The notes: generated from the sequence alone by a model not told the origin. Positions 21,101 to 33,098 are shown, counted from the first letter of the stretch. The stretch is DNA of 49,465 nucleotides from Gnetum montanum (GCA_015680685.1 MNCI01009672.1:42753-92217); one strand, 5' to 3'. Numbers and translations are program-made.

Positions 21101-21965
21101 GCAAAATCCATGTATGCTAGCTTGTCATGGTTCATATGCTTCTAAAGCTACAAAATTTGATATTTTAGCCTTATATGTTGAGCATTGTAGTTTCATATGC
21201 TAGATAGCCTACAAAGATAGTGTATAAGATTTCAGATTTAATTCCATACACTAGGCATTCCAATCTTATATGTTAGACAACATGTAATGGTATCATATGA
21301 AGAACAAGACCTAGTTAAAATTGCTAATACATTGCATGGAGGTGTTCTAGGTGGAATGGAGTTTGCCAAAAATCTATCAATAAACATGGTAGAATTAATG
21401 GTAACAAACTAGGGATCCAATGCCTATTTTAAAAAAAAAAAGATCTATATCATTTTAAGGACTTTTTGATATTTTGCATCTACATTGATCTAGAGACTTT
21501 CAAGTAGTGCAGATCAAATTTTTTATGAACATCCTCAATTTTTTATGTAGCATAGATCACCAAACCAAACAAGCAAAATTAAGGATCAAATTTATGTAGA
21601 TACATTGGAGAATACACCTTGTGATTGTATAAAAGCTTAATGACATTATTGCATTTTTTAGATTTTCTAAAACCCATAATCTGTATTTTCTAAAATTTTT
21701 CTTATAACATTTTATTTCATAGTGTTAATGTCAAATTTATAGTTTCATATTTTTTTTATCATGTTTTCCTAACATCCTATTTTGGCCTTCGGCCCTGCAT
21801 TTTAAGATTAAGAAGATCATTCACATTTTGATTGCTTGGTAACAAGCCCTCTAAGTCCTCATTCAATCATCAAGGCCATTTATACTACTCACAAATCCTT
21901 TACAAGGCTCATGGATCTAAGGGTTAAACTATTCTGATGGGGATCTTTAGTCCTCTAGCATTGTA
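21101..21965 (+). repeat. Copy A LTR-like segment
   Basis: This is a homologue of 37034-37905. In a tandem of LTR-internal units the segment at 37034 would serve as both 3' LTR of A and 5' LTR of B. The inner end is placed just before the primer-site-like TCTGGTGCTAGAAGAAGGGC (21971-21992 region). I could not prove TG..CA termini. Confidence 0.45.
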
Positions 21966-21972
21966 TTTCTTC

Positions 21973-21995
21973 ATTACTATAGTTTCTGGTGCTAG
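21973..21995 (+). other. Candidate primer-binding site, copy A
   Basis: TGGTGCTAGAAGAAGGGC follows the LTR-like segment; copy B has the related TAGTGCTAAAAGGAGGGC (37920s). It resembles the TGGCGC..GAAGGAGGGC-type sites of some plant Ty3/gypsy elements. This is from memory of the family, not from a search. Confidence 0.35.
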
Positions 21996-22549
21996 AAGAA
22001 GGGCATCCACCTGAATTCTTCATAAAAACTAATTTGTAGATTTTCTTTTCCTACAACTACCTTTGTGTGCTATTGTCTATGATAAAAAAATTCTTTGGAT
22101 TTTACCAAAACCCAAGCTTGCAGAAAATAAAACCAATTTAGTGAAAAATAAAAATTCTCATCATTGTTCTTACAGTGTAGTTTGCAATGCTGCTCTTGTT
22201 TCATACACTATATATTTGAGAGTTCTTTGTAGTTACAGTTTATGTCATATTCTGTAGTTGCAAACTTGTAAATTTTCTTAGTTATTTTCATGTATGCTAC
22301 AACCTGCTTACACTTCTTGTAAACTTCACTAGATATGTGTGAAGTTTTTCTTAGAAAAATGTTTTTCTATTTTTTCCATTGAAGTTGAAATTTCATACTT
22401 TGAAACTTCCATATGCTATGAAGCTTCCACAAGCTATGAAGTTTCATATGCTGAGAAACTTATAGCTTGCCTAAAACATTTAAAAAGAAATCCAAAAATC
22501 AAAAAATTAATTAAAATAAATTAATAAAAAACCTCTACCACACTTGACT

Positions 22550-25300
22550 AGTCATTTGATCCAACACTTTTTCTAACTCTTTGTCGTTCAACTATCTTAC
22601 CACATGACATAGCACACATGACTTTCAACCAAGAATATGTTCATATCTATGATTCTAAAGATTTGGCAATAGTAGAATGGAGGTAATCCCTTTGATGAAT
22701 GGTACTAGATCCATCTTACATGAATATAAATGAAGAATACTATAACTTTATTTGTGTTAAGATTCAAGTTGGCCTTCCCATCCCATGTATAGAAGCATAG
22801 TGTAATTAAAATTTGAGATCATTCATTGAAATGGAAAAGATTATATTTCCTCCTCTTATAACCAAATCAAAATATTAGAGTTTCACATGCATATACTAGC
22901 ACAATTAGTAAAACTAGAGGAGGTGAGTAAAGGAATTAGCTTGGATGAATACCAAGAGAACCAAGAGGAGTTTGAAGTAGAGCATGAACTAGACACATTC
23001 ATAGGAAACCTTTTTTAATAGTCAACTTTACAAGTATCCATTCCAAACTCCACACCTCTCATGTCCTCTATGAATCAAAACCCTTAGTCTACTCCCTTGT
23101 CCTTTACCATGTTCATCTCAATACTCATTGTAGCATCAAATCAAACTTGGTCAGCATCTCATTCCATGTCTTTGTTCACAACAATATTTTTCGCAACCCA
23201 ACCTCATTCTATGTGATCATTATCGATAATATCCATCATACCATCTTCGTTCTTCATCCTAGAAAGCCCCTCTTTAGGACCCTAGGCTTTGCAAGCCACT
23301 CATATCTCGTTTGTTCCCTTTATCCCTTGCATCCCAACATAAACATCCTTCTCATCATTGAATCCCCCTTCAATTGTGTTCACCTAGCCCCTTCTCTTGG
23401 TACCAATGCCCATTGCATGGCACCAACCCTCTTAATTACATCTGCAACCATTATTGCAATCTCCCAAGCTATAGGAATGCCCCAAGGCCTAGACCAAATT
23501 TTCTAGATGATCTAGGACCTTATTGAAATGTTGTGAAAGCTCAAAGCCTAAGCCAGCTAGAAGGTTAATATCATGAACTTCTACCAAAATGATCCCATCA
23601 ATCTTTCTATTTCACAGATAACTCCTCTTGTGCATATTTCCATCTCCTAGTTCATCAAATACAATGGCTAAGGTGATCCTAACTCCAATGTTATCACTTT
23701 TCATTTCAAATGCTTATTATTGCAGGCCTGGCCCCACATTGTTATGCATGTCTTCTCTATTTCCCTTACTAGGAAAGTGTTGGATTGTACCATACATTAC
23801 CTAAGCTTCCATTACCTTTCTAGAGAACTTGAACTCACAATTTTTAATAATTTCAAATATAACTTGAAACCTGATACAATGCTTGATCAACTAATGAAAG
23901 TTAAATAGAAGCCCCTTAAGCCTATACAAAAGTTCATATAGTGATGGAATGTTTTTCTTAATGAGATTTCTAAATCCATTACTTAGAAATATTTTGGTCA
24001 TATTCAAGGAGATGATTAATAACTTTATCAATTCTATTACCTAGACTAATGATCCCTTAGACAAGCCTTCTCTCAAACAAAAAACATAGAGGATGCCATG
24101 AAAGCCAATAATGACTATACCTACATAACATAGGAGAATCAACATACAAGAAAGGATAAAGACAAGAGGAAAAAAAACCACATAGCTATTTCCATTGTGG
24201 CCAATGAAAACACGATGACACAAGGACCAAAGATAACACAATCAAAAGCTTTTGCTACCACTCCTAAAATGTCAATCTCTAGAGCCTCTACATCTAATCC
24301 CAAAACCTAATTTCAAATGAAAAGATCAGTCTACGTATATGAAGTTATTTGTTAAACCATCAAAGCTTCTCAATTAGTTTCTCAAGAGCCATCATATTCA
24401 ATACAGGTAGCTATTTGAGAACATTCATAAGAGGCATGACCACTTTTGTATGATTACTAAAGATTCCATTGTGATAACTAAAGATGATCCACCTCTGCCT
24501 AAGTACTTCAAACTAGACTGATTCTACCACTATCATCAACTCCTTGGTCATGATACCAATTTTTTCTTAGCCTTAAAGGATGAATTGTAAAAGATGATAG
24601 ATAGTGAGATGTTAGTATCAAACACTTCCAACCCCATCAGTTCCTAGAACCAACACATGCAGGTGTACCAAGATCCCTTAAATGCTAATAATGATCCCTA
24701 TACAATAGCCACATTCAATGTTAGCAACAATCCTAAGCATGATAGGAAGTCATTTATGATTTAAATAAGTCCTTGTAATGAAAGCACTTCAACTTCATTG
24801 AGTTCAATGACTTCTTTTGTCATAAGAATACCATCACCTATTTAGCCCAAAGAACCATTCATCATTGGGATGTCCCCTCCAAGCATGAGTAAGTCTATAA
24901 TCTAAATTGATCAACATCTCCCGATGGTGGCCAATGCCTTAGCCTTTTCACAAAAAAATAACAAAAAGTCACCAAAAAAATAATGAAAGAAGCAAATATT
25001 CAAGTCTAAGGATAAGAACAATAAATAGCTACAAGTTTGGAAAGAGGTGGGCCTATCAAAGTCCACTCCAATCTTAGTAGTACCTATGGATACCAATGCA
25101 CAAGCTACTTCAATGAGTCAACCTAGGAGGGACAAAAAATAATAAGAGAAAGGAAAGAAGCCAAAATAATAAATGCTAAAACATGAGGTAAAACTCCTAG
25201 GTAGAATGGAGGAATTCAAAGCCAAAAAACATGAGAAACCATCCAACAATGACAAATACTTCCTTAATATCATGGAGTAGGTCAATCTCTTGCTTAAATA
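22550..25300 (+). pseudogene. Copy A gag remnant
   Basis: Conceptual translation with frame changes gives a retrotransposon gag core at about 23700-24010: ELELTIFNNFKYNLKPDTM, then LDQLMKVK. A CCHC-like piece with a broken end follows near 24170 (SYFHCGQ.KHDD). At 24520-24600 comes FYHYHQLLGHDTNFFLALKD, which matches the Y-C-x-Y-H-x3-G-H-D-T-x2-C-x-A-L-K box of plant gypsy gag, with its cysteines replaced. The gag packages element RNA in virus-like particles in living relatives. Here stops are frequent, so it is not functional. The copy B counterpart is 38510-41140. Confidence 0.6.
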
Positions 25301-25579
25301 ATAGAACATATTGTTGAGGTTATATGACTTAGTTATGACCTATTATGGCCATCATGAAGGCTTAGTTTATATGCTGACTTATATTCCTATTAGTGAGGAT
25401 ATCCCACCCAATCAAGAATCTATCCATGCAATAATATTACCATCCTTACCTAAGGAAGAAAAAATTCAACCACTTTAACATTTTAGGATAACTAGGTAAA
25501 GATCAACTCACAAAGTGGTGAGATATCAAAAGCTTCCTTATATATAACAATAAGAGTTAGCTAATATAAGATACACTAG

Positions 25580-25975
25580 GTACATGTGAGTGATGGGGCA
25601 ACCACTAATGTTATCCCCTTCCTTATCGTAGAATGCTTGGGCTTGGCTAAACACATCCAAAGCACCTACATCTCAATTCTTAAATCATTTAACATGTTAC
25701 ATGTAGAAGTGAGAGGGTTAATTTCATTGGATTTCATAGCTAGAAAAAAATTCCCCATATTAGCTAATTTCCTTGTGGTGGAAGAGACATCAAGATTTCT
25801 GCTAATCTTGTGGAGACCCTGTTTAGCTAAACTACAAGTTGTCTCTTCCCTAATCCATCAAAAAATTAATCTACCTTATGAGGGAGGTGAGATTATTATT
25901 CATGAAGATAATATGGGTTCCATGTTTTTTAATGATGTTGACATAGAACAAAGATCGAAGGTGGAGTTTCATTAA
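25580..25975 (+). pseudogene. Copy A retropepsin-like protease remnant
   Basis: An open stretch of about 130 codons begins with the active-site-like SDGATTNVIPFLIVECLGLA. It continues through VEVRGLISLDFIARKKFPIL, NFLVVEETSRFLLILWRPCL and GGEIIIHEDNMGSM. Compared with gypsy proteases, the catalytic Asp-Gly-Ala-Thr is kept but the later I-L-G-R-P-W is changed to I-L-W-R-P-C. It is followed by stops and a non-coding stretch, not by reverse transcriptase. This is the longest open piece of the element's sense strand. Confidence 0.65.
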
Positions 25976-26814
25976 CAAACTTTTGTAGCCCAAAACATAG
26001 TTGAGAAATATGATGCAATCAACCAAGTGAAAACTGACAATGCAGGAACCACAAAATAATTGTGGGAAAATGCCCATTAAACATAGTAAGTAAACAAAAT
26101 GGGGATTATAAAATCATGCAACAAAGGTCTTATGCATTCCCTAATCTCTCAAATATTATAAAGCACTTCCATGGTTGAACACTTTGCCTACTTACACTTA
26201 GTTTGTAGCCTTGTCTTCAACTTTTACATTTTACATTATATCTATGGTCTTTATTTATATGTCTAGTTCATAATTTGATGCCTAGTTCCTTTGATCTTAA
26301 ATAAAATCATAAAATACCATAAAAAATAGAAAGCATAAAATCAAAGCAAAAATGTGGCCTATTAGTACCTAAAACTAGCAAACCTATAGCCTCCTTTTTA
26401 TCTCTTAAGTGTCAAATAGGACCAAGTTGCTTCTAGTTTCTACATTTGGTATTTTGCTTTAAAAGTTACACCCTATTTTACAATTTTACATTTTTCATGA
26501 TTTTTCCAAACTTTTCTTTACAGTCCTATTGTTTTAACTTATAGACTTTTGTGTAAGAAAAATATAAAGTATATATATATAAAACTTTGAAAGCAAAAAA
26601 TTTGACTTATAACCAACAATGTCCATACCAATAGGCATGATTACATAGTATGATGAAACAATAACAAAAGTATCATACCATTACAGTGCTACAAGATAAC
26701 AAAAAATAATAACCAATACATTCTCTAAGGCTATGATAGTCAGAATGATAACAATAGGAATAAGACATTACAAAAACAATAAAACATGCTAGGCTCATAA
26801 CCAAATAGCTATAA

Positions 26815-26883
26815 CTAAACTATAAGAGGAGGATCATCATCACTAACATCATGATCATTAACATCACCAACATTGCCAGAGGC
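26815..26883 (-). pseudogene. Copy A antisense ORF, terminal exon
   Basis: The exon has 23 codons (ASGNVGDVNDHDVSDDDPP.. plus stop), starts right after a strong acceptor (TTTTTTGTTTATAG) and is in phase 0. It joins the donor at 27010 across a 127-bp intron. Copy B keeps the same frame and stop (42661-42733) with only a few substitutions. Confidence 0.55.
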
Positions 26884-27010
26884 CTATAAACAAAAAAAAT
26901 AATTTAGGAAGTTAGTAACCATGATGACCTATAAATATAGCCATGAACGATGAAGAATAAATAAAAACTATAACTTAAAGCCAGCAACCAAAAACATTTC
27001 ATTTTCAAAC

Positions 27011-27286
27011 CTTAGGAGAATCAAGGGTAATGTCTTTAGGAGAAAATTTTTTGAGACCCATTTCAAACCTACAAAGAATTTGTTCTTCACACATGTTAAC
27101 CCAATTAATGTCCCCAAAATCCACACCTACTAAGACCTTTTCACTCTTTACATCCATCCACTTAGGTGGATCATAAGAAGAGTCACTAGTAGTGGTTGCC
27201 ATAGAAGTGGTAGTAATCTGAGGAGTTTGATCATCAGCAACTACCATTGATTCCTCAAACAAGCAAAAGGTATGATTTGCACATAT
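27011..27286 (-). pseudogene. Copy A antisense ORF, penultimate exon, part 2
   Basis: The open minus frame reads ..ESMVVADDQTPQITTTS, then WMDVKSEKVLVGVDFGD, INWVNMCEEQILCRFEMGL and KDITLDSPK. It ends at a donor (CCTAAG|GTTTGA, 27010-27011). Before the copia insertion it was continuous with 33099-33646, as copy B shows (43050-43110). I do not recognise a protein family. Copy B has lost the donor (AAATTTTAA). Confidence 0.55.
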
Positions 27287-27652
27287 TGAAGAATCTAAAG
27301 GGCTATGGATCTATGATCTAAGCTATAAGGAAAACAAGATCTTAGTTAGAATAAATACACTCTTATTAGACTCTCTTTAATCTGTTATATCTTCTACTCT
27401 ACCAATGAATATATGTTGCTACAATAATATAGTTCTTGATCTCCCAAGAATAGATTTGGAGAGATAAGCATGAATATAGGAAATCATGGGGATGATCCTT
27501 ATCATCTTATTTAAGGATCTTTCTAATCTAGGATGAACTAAACATGGAATTAGATAAGAATTACATGAATAGGATCTCATCTTATTTAATATAGATTTAT
27601 GGATGAGATCTATCTAATTCTATTCTGGAATATTTAGTCATCATATTTCACA
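27287..27652 (-). repeat. Copia 3' LTR
   Basis: This is the left LTR on the + strand (TGAAGAATCTAAAGG..TCATATTTCACA). It is homologous over its full length to 32728-33093. Being adjacent to the polypurine tract, it is the 3' LTR of the minus-strand element. Confidence 0.9.
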
Positions 27653-27668
27653 AACCCCCCTATGATGG
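27653..27668 (-). other. Copia polypurine tract
   Basis: The minus strand reads CCATCATAGGGGGGTT directly before the 3' LTR, the expected place for second-strand priming. Confidence 0.8.
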
Positions 27669-27689
27669 TAAGAGGTTCCACTCCTAAAA

Positions 27690-29110
27690 AGTCTAAAAAA
27701 GACTCACACTTTTCATGACTCAAAATCTTAGTAAATATATCTATCATTTCTGCTTCAGTTGCATAATGTTCCATGTTGAGTATCTTGTATTAGATCAAGC
27801 TTCTGAGATGATGATACTTGATGTCTATATGTTTGGAATGCCCATGATGAATAGGATTGAGAGCCATCACAATTGCACTTATGCTATCATAGTATAAACA
27901 AATGGGAGGTTTAAGAGTATATCCCATTTTAGTGAAAATGGAGTGGATCTATATGGCTTGAGTAGCAACGTTTGATGCAGCTATGTATTTTGCTTTAGCT
28001 ATTTAGAGGGTGACTATAGATTGCTTCTTTGTTCCCAAGGAGATAAGTGATGGACCGAAGGAAAAACAAAAATAAAAAGTTGATTTACAATCTTCAAAGT
28101 TGCCTCTCCAATTTGTATTAGTGTATCCCCATATCTTAAAATTTTTATGTTAATGAAATGTCATCCCTTAATCTGTAGTAGTTTTTAGGTATCATAAAAC
28201 CCATTTTATAGCTTTCCAATGTGATTCATGCAGATCTTGCATGAATTGTGAGAGATAATTTATAGAAAATTTGATGTCTAGATGGCTATTGGAAAGATAC
28301 ATGAGACTACCAATAAGGGAATGGTATAATGAAGGATTGAAGGATGGGGATGTGTCATCCTTGGTAAGTTTTGTACCAAGGGAGAATGGTGTATCTAAGG
28401 AATTATAATTAATTATGCCAAATTTCTCAATTAAGGATCGGGAAAATTTCATTTGGCATATAGAAATTGATTTTCATCTTTGGATAACTTGGAAATCCAA
28501 AAAGTATGGCATCTTTCCCAAATCAGACATTTTAAATTCTTTTTTCATAGCATTAAGAAAATTATTTCTTAATGCCATTGTAGATGAAAAATAGATTAAA
28601 TCATCTACATATAAACAAACAAAAATATAATCATCTGCAGATACCTTTTTGTATATAATTGTTTGGGATTGAAGATTGGTGAAGCCTTCTTGCATGAAAA
28701 ATGCATGAATACATGCATACCATGCATGTGGAGCTTACTTGATCCTATATAATGCTTTATGGAGCTTGTAAACGTGATTTCATTTTCCTTCATTAATAAA
28801 GCTTGGTGGTTGCTCCACATCAACTTCCTCATTAAGGAAACCATTAAGAAATGTAGAGGCCACATCTAGTTGATAAACTACTTAGCCAGCTTGTGTAGTA
28901 ATGGAAAAAAATATTTTCACAGATTCCATCTATACAATAGGAGTGAAGTTATCACCAAAGTCTCTTCCTTACTATTGAAAATATCCTTTGGCAACTAGGT
29001 GAGCTTTGAATTTTTTGATTTCACAATATTGATTTCTTTTAGTTTTAAATATCCATTTTAAACTAATTATTATCTTACCAAGTGGAAAAGAAACTAGGTT
29101 ACAAGTATTA
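27690..29110 (-). pseudogene. Copia reverse transcriptase and RNase H remnant
   Basis: The minus strand encodes the RT start (SFPLGKIIISLKWIFKTKRN), KAHLVAKGYFQ, VVYQLDVASTFLNGFLNEEV and the catalytic CLYVDDLI (about 28610). It continues with SDLGKMPYFLDFQV and LYHSLIGSLMYLSNSHLDIK. RNase H follows (GYTNTNWRGNFED.., AKAKYIAAS, DSISAIVMALNPIHHGHSKH). YVDD is intact, but the usual Glu in the AEAEY-like RNase H motif reads Lys. Several in-frame stops and frame changes are present. The longest open pieces are 28192-28452, 28474-28695 and 28605-28865. Confidence 0.88.
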
Positions 29111-30540
29111 TTTTTATGAATTTGTTGTTGCTCTTTTTCCATGGTAGCAATTCAATAGGTATCATGTGCAGCTTCATTGATTGTGGATGGTTCTAGCAAA
29201 CCATCATTGCTTCTCTCTATTGGTGTAAGCACTATAAATAATTCATCATCCAGTGAAGAGAGCATCCATAGTGAATGCCACATCCTTGGTTAGCTATACA
29301 TTGTCTTGTTTAAAGTGACTGTGGGTCATGTGTCTATTGAAATTCATATCTAGCATTTGTTAGGCTGGATGATAGGTAGCCAGTCATGATGCAGATGGAA
29401 TTTACCATGGAGTGAACATTGTTGATGTAGAGAGTGTTTTAGAAGAAATGATTTGTGATGGCGCTGTTGTAGAGTATTGGCCTATAAGAGGGAATGAGTT
29501 CTAATGATGTTGCTACACAATATTGCCCTGTGAAACATTATGATTTTTATTCCAATGTGAAACTACGTTGGAAATAGTTTTAGGTGGTATTGATATCATA
29601 AAATGAGGAAAAAATGGTTAGAAGTTGTACAATCTATCTCCAAATTCTGGCATTGATGTAGATGTGGAAAACATTGTGTCTAGGCAGCTGGGGTCCCTAA
29701 ATTGCGCGTTGTAAAATAATTAATTAAGGATGTCCAATGAGAGTTGTAAAATAATTAATTAAGGATGTCCAATGAGTAGGTGTGAACATTTGCCCTCTAC
29801 TATGCTAGGATGTAGCAGGAGATGATGACATTGATGATACAATAAAAAAATTAGAAAAAATAATACCTTTATGGCCATGCTAGTGTTGCAAATGATCAAT
29901 GGAAAAATTTGTTTGTTGGTTTACATTTATTGCCACATTAGATTTTTGTGAGGATTTGTTGCTAAACTACTGGTATTCAGGGTTGATAGTAGCAGACATA
30001 GTTTCTCTTACACTGCTATGGAAAAAAATAGTGCACCAGAGGTATGGAGCATCTTGATTGGTAGATGAATCACTACGTTGTTGTTCGAAAGCGTTAACAA
30101 CATAATGAGGAGTGGATGTATGGCGTTTGTGGAAATCTGGATGCTACTACAGTAAAGTTTTAGTTGTTGGATAAAAAGGTTGATATACAGAGTACTGCAT
30201 AGAAGAAAAAAATTTCCCATTATGCATGTTGGATGGCTACGGCTACATACTCCTACAAATGGAACCTTTTCTTTCGTGTATGCTGGAAATATATTTTTCA
30301 TGGCTTTCCAAGTCATGTTGAGTGCTGGCATAAGGCGTGTTGTTTCTTGTATTAGCTACCTTACGATGTCCTTGAGGAGATCTTATTTCAAACCTGTGCT
30401 CTTCTTCACGTTGGTCAAGAATCATATTTTGCCTTGTACATGGTATATAATTTGGCTGTGGTCCCACATCGAGTGTACTTTCTCCTGCACATTATTTACA
30501 TGCATTGACTATAGATTCATTAAAATGTAACTATATCACC
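29111..30540 (-). other. Copia spacer between integrase and RT
   Basis: This holds about 1.4 kb between the integrase core and the RT start. It is longer than the integrase C-terminal segment I would expect, and no domain was recognised. It contains a 35-bp tandem duplication (29708-29742 and 29743-29776). Confidence 0.5.
29708..29776. repeat. 35-bp tandem duplication
   Basis: GTTGTAAAATAATTAATTAA plus 15 more bases is repeated head to tail. The copies are identical except for the last base, so the duplication is recent compared with the element around it. Confidence 0.85.
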
Positions 30541-31420
30541 CTTTTATTCTTTTCACCGTAACATTTGTAACCTTTGGATTTTGTGGCATAACCAATGAAA
30601 ATACAAGGTGTAGGTTTCATATATAATTTTGGCCAATTTTGTGTAGGGATTTGCACATAGCAAGGAGATCCAAAGACTTTTAAATGAGAGATATTTGTTG
30701 GATGACCATACTAGAATTCATAGGGTGTTTTTTCATGAATTGACCTTGATGGCATCCTATTTAAAAGATAAATTGATGTTGCACAATCTTCTACCCAAAA
30801 CCTATTCTTTAAACCTGACATTTGAAGTAGACACTTGACCACTTCAACCACTATTCTATTTTTCCTCTTAGTGATGCCATTTTTTTGGGGTGTAAATGAT
30901 GTGGTAGTTTGATGAATAATACCATTTTTCTTGAAAAATTCATTAAATTCATGTGATAAAAATTCACCATCACGATCTATTCAGATTTTCGTAATTGTAT
31001 TGCCACTTTGATTTTCTACTTCCACCTTGAATTCCTTAAAAAATCCCAACGTTTGATCTTTTAATTTCATAAAATGTCACCAAGAAAATCTTGAAAAATT
31101 ATCCACTATGATTAACATATATCAATTTTTACCTAGGCTCAATGTTTGCATGGGAGTATATAAATCCATATGAACTAGATTTAATTTTTCTTGGAATCTA
31201 TGTTCTTTTCTAGGAAATGTCAACCTTGTAATTTTTTGTACTTGACGTATGCCACAATCATGATTATTTGGCAAAGAAAAATTTGGCATACCTCTTACAA
31301 TTTCACCTTTTTGCATGCAGTCCATTGAACCAAAGTTGACATGTACTAATTGAGCATGCCATAACCATGCTATGTATTTACTAACAATGAGGCAATGAAC
31401 ATCCTTTTGCATCTACAACT
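30541..31420 (-). pseudogene. Copia integrase remnant
   Basis: The N-terminal zinc-binding part (LWHAQLVHVNFGSMD.., DCGIRQVQKITRLTFP) keeps both His, but its last Cys reads Arg. The core has IIVDNFSRFSW (first Asp), IDRDGEFLSHEFNEFFKKNG (second Asp), then TPQKNGITKRKNR. In that last motif the catalytic Glu expected before R-K-N is Lys. It ends FGSPCYVQIP..IFIGYATKSKGYKCYG. In-frame stops interrupt it. The copia family assignment is firm. Confidence 0.88.
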
Positions 31421-31720
31421 TGTACAAACATCTTTTTCAAATTCAACATGATACCCATTGTGACATATTTTCCCCACACTTAATAAATTCTTTGAAAGAT
31501 CTAGAACAAAATAAATTTTGGAAATAACATATTTGCTACCTTTAGTTGTTGTGAAGGAAAGTGATCCAATCCTAGCAATGGTTAACTTCTTCTCATTACC
31601 TATAGTTACCTTTCCATCATATTTTTCCAAGCTTGAGAATAGTTTCTTATTCCCTATCATGTGATTGCTACACCCACTATCAACATACCAAATATTGTTG
31701 TTGCCGACATTTGATACCTT
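31420..31720 (-). pseudogene. Copia protease remnant
   Basis: WYVDSGCSNHMIGNKKLF contains the copia catalytic D-S-G motif, followed by GKVTIGNEKKLTIARIGSLS and VLDLSKNLLSVGKICHNGYH. It is open over nearly 100 codons (31370-31660) and then leads into the integrase zinc-binding region. Confidence 0.88.
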
Positions 31721-31789
31721 TGTAAAGATCAGGAGTTGATCATCCTCCTTTTCAGTCTAAAATAATTTCTCACCTTTTTTATTGATTTT

Positions 31790-32690
31790 CATGTTCTACA
31801 ATTTTTGCTTTGGCCTTCTCTTCATACTTCTTCCTTGACCAACATTCAAGAGTATTGTGGGTGTTGGTACCACAAAAATCATAATGCTTACCTTCCTTTG
31901 ATTGATTTGATCTTCCACAATCATGACCTCCAGATTTTTCATAACTGCTTTCATGTCATCTAAATGAGGATCCACCTGAGGATCTTTGATGTTGATTTTG
32001 ATTGGATGTCCTCTAAAATTATGCTTCAAATGCACTTGTTATTCAATCCTCATGACTAGCAATTCTTTGCTTGTATGCCTTTAAGCTTCCTATGAGCTTG
32101 ACCATGGTCATCTTATCAAGATATTTTGCTTCTTCAATAGCCACGATGATGGGATCATATCGTTGGGTTACACTTCAAAGGATCTTTTCAACAACATGCC
32201 TTTCCTCAAGTGTTTCTCCACAGGATTCAAGTTTATTTCAAACTTGTTGAAATTAGCTAATGTATTAATCAATATTTTTTGATTCTAGCATGCGCAAAGA
32301 TTCAAAAATATTTCCTTAAAACTTGTAGCTTAACAACATGTACTTTTGATGATATCTTGTATCTAATCTCTAGTGCATCCCATGCAACTTTGCTTGTTCG
32401 ATGCATGATAATTTTGGAAAATATTATCAAGTCTAACCCAAATTGAATGATGAACAATGCTTTTGCATCTTTCTTACAAAGCTCCTTAACTTTATTCTTT
32501 TGTTCTTTCTTCAAGGCTTGAAATATTGCTTGATCAACATCTTGGAATCCATTTTCAACAAGATCCCATAGACCTTGTGAGGTCAAAAATGTTTGTATCT
32601 TGATTTCCCAATACTCATAATTCTCCCCATTGAAGATAGGAACTTAGAGACACACAGATCCATGATTTTGGGCCATTTTGGAAAGATCTG
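31790..32690 (-). pseudogene. Copia gag remnant
   Basis: The gag begins near 32680 (MAQNHGS.., then VPIFNGENYEYWEIKIQTFL), a typical copia gag N-terminus. It continues TSQGLWDLVENGFQDVDQAI and KVAWDALEIRYK..VKLQVLRKYF. The zinc knuckle at about 31830-31880 reads YDFCGTNTHNTLEC, with the first Cys of C-x2-C-x4-H-x4-C changed to Tyr. A stop close to the start and frame changes mark it as dead. Confidence 0.85.
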
Positions 32691-32713
32691 TTGTCAAGAA
32701 TTTGAACAAACTA

Positions 32714-32725
32714 GCTTTGATACCA
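32714..32725 (-). other. Copia primer-binding site
   Basis: The minus strand reads TGGTATCAAAGC two bases inside the 5' LTR. This is one change from the usual plant copia site TGGTATCAGAGC, complementary to the 3' end of initiator tRNA-Met. Confidence 0.85.
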
Positions 32726-32727
32726 AA

Positions 32728-33093
32728 TGAAGAATCTAAAGGACCCTGGATCTATGATCTAAGCTATAAGGAAAATAAGAACTTAGTTAGAATAGACACA
32801 CTCTTGTGAAACTCTCTTAAATCTATTATATCTTTTATTTTACTAATGAATATGTGTTGCTACAATTATATAGGCCTTGATCTCACAAGAATAAATTTGG
32901 AGGGATAAGCATGAATCTAGGAAATCATGGGGATGATTCTTATAATCTTATTTAAGGATCTTCTTAATATAGGATGAACTAAACATGGAATTTGATAAGA
33001 ATTACATGAATAGGATCTCATCTTATTTAATATAGATTTATGAATGAGATTTATCTAATTCTATTATGGAACATCTAGTCATCATATTCCACA
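32728..33093 (-). repeat. Copia 5' LTR
   Basis: This is the right LTR on the + strand, the same 366-bp length as 27287-27652, and next to the primer-binding site. CCTAT follows at 33094-33098 as target duplication. Confidence 0.9.
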
Positions 33094-33098
33094 CCTAT

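Larger units (their letters stand above)
27287..33093 (-). mobile_element. Ty1-copia LTR retrotransposon nested in copy A
   Basis: This is a complete 5807-bp insertion. It has two 366-bp LTRs (TG..CA), a tRNA-iMet-type primer site, a polypurine tract, and flanking CATAT / CCTAT as a 5-bp target duplication with one mismatch. Copy B gives the empty site (TTTACACCTATGCCC near 43095). The minus strand carries gag, protease, integrase, RT and RNase H in copia order. The LTRs differ at roughly 35-40 of 366 positions by my count, so the insertion is old but younger than the A/B duplication. Many stops and frameshifts make it defective. Confidence 0.92.

Noticed and set aside
23147-23506. 119-codon + frame inside copy A gag region
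   Set aside because: It probably reflects gag-strand openness. No gag motif lies in this frame, and the collinear copy B segment is interrupted.
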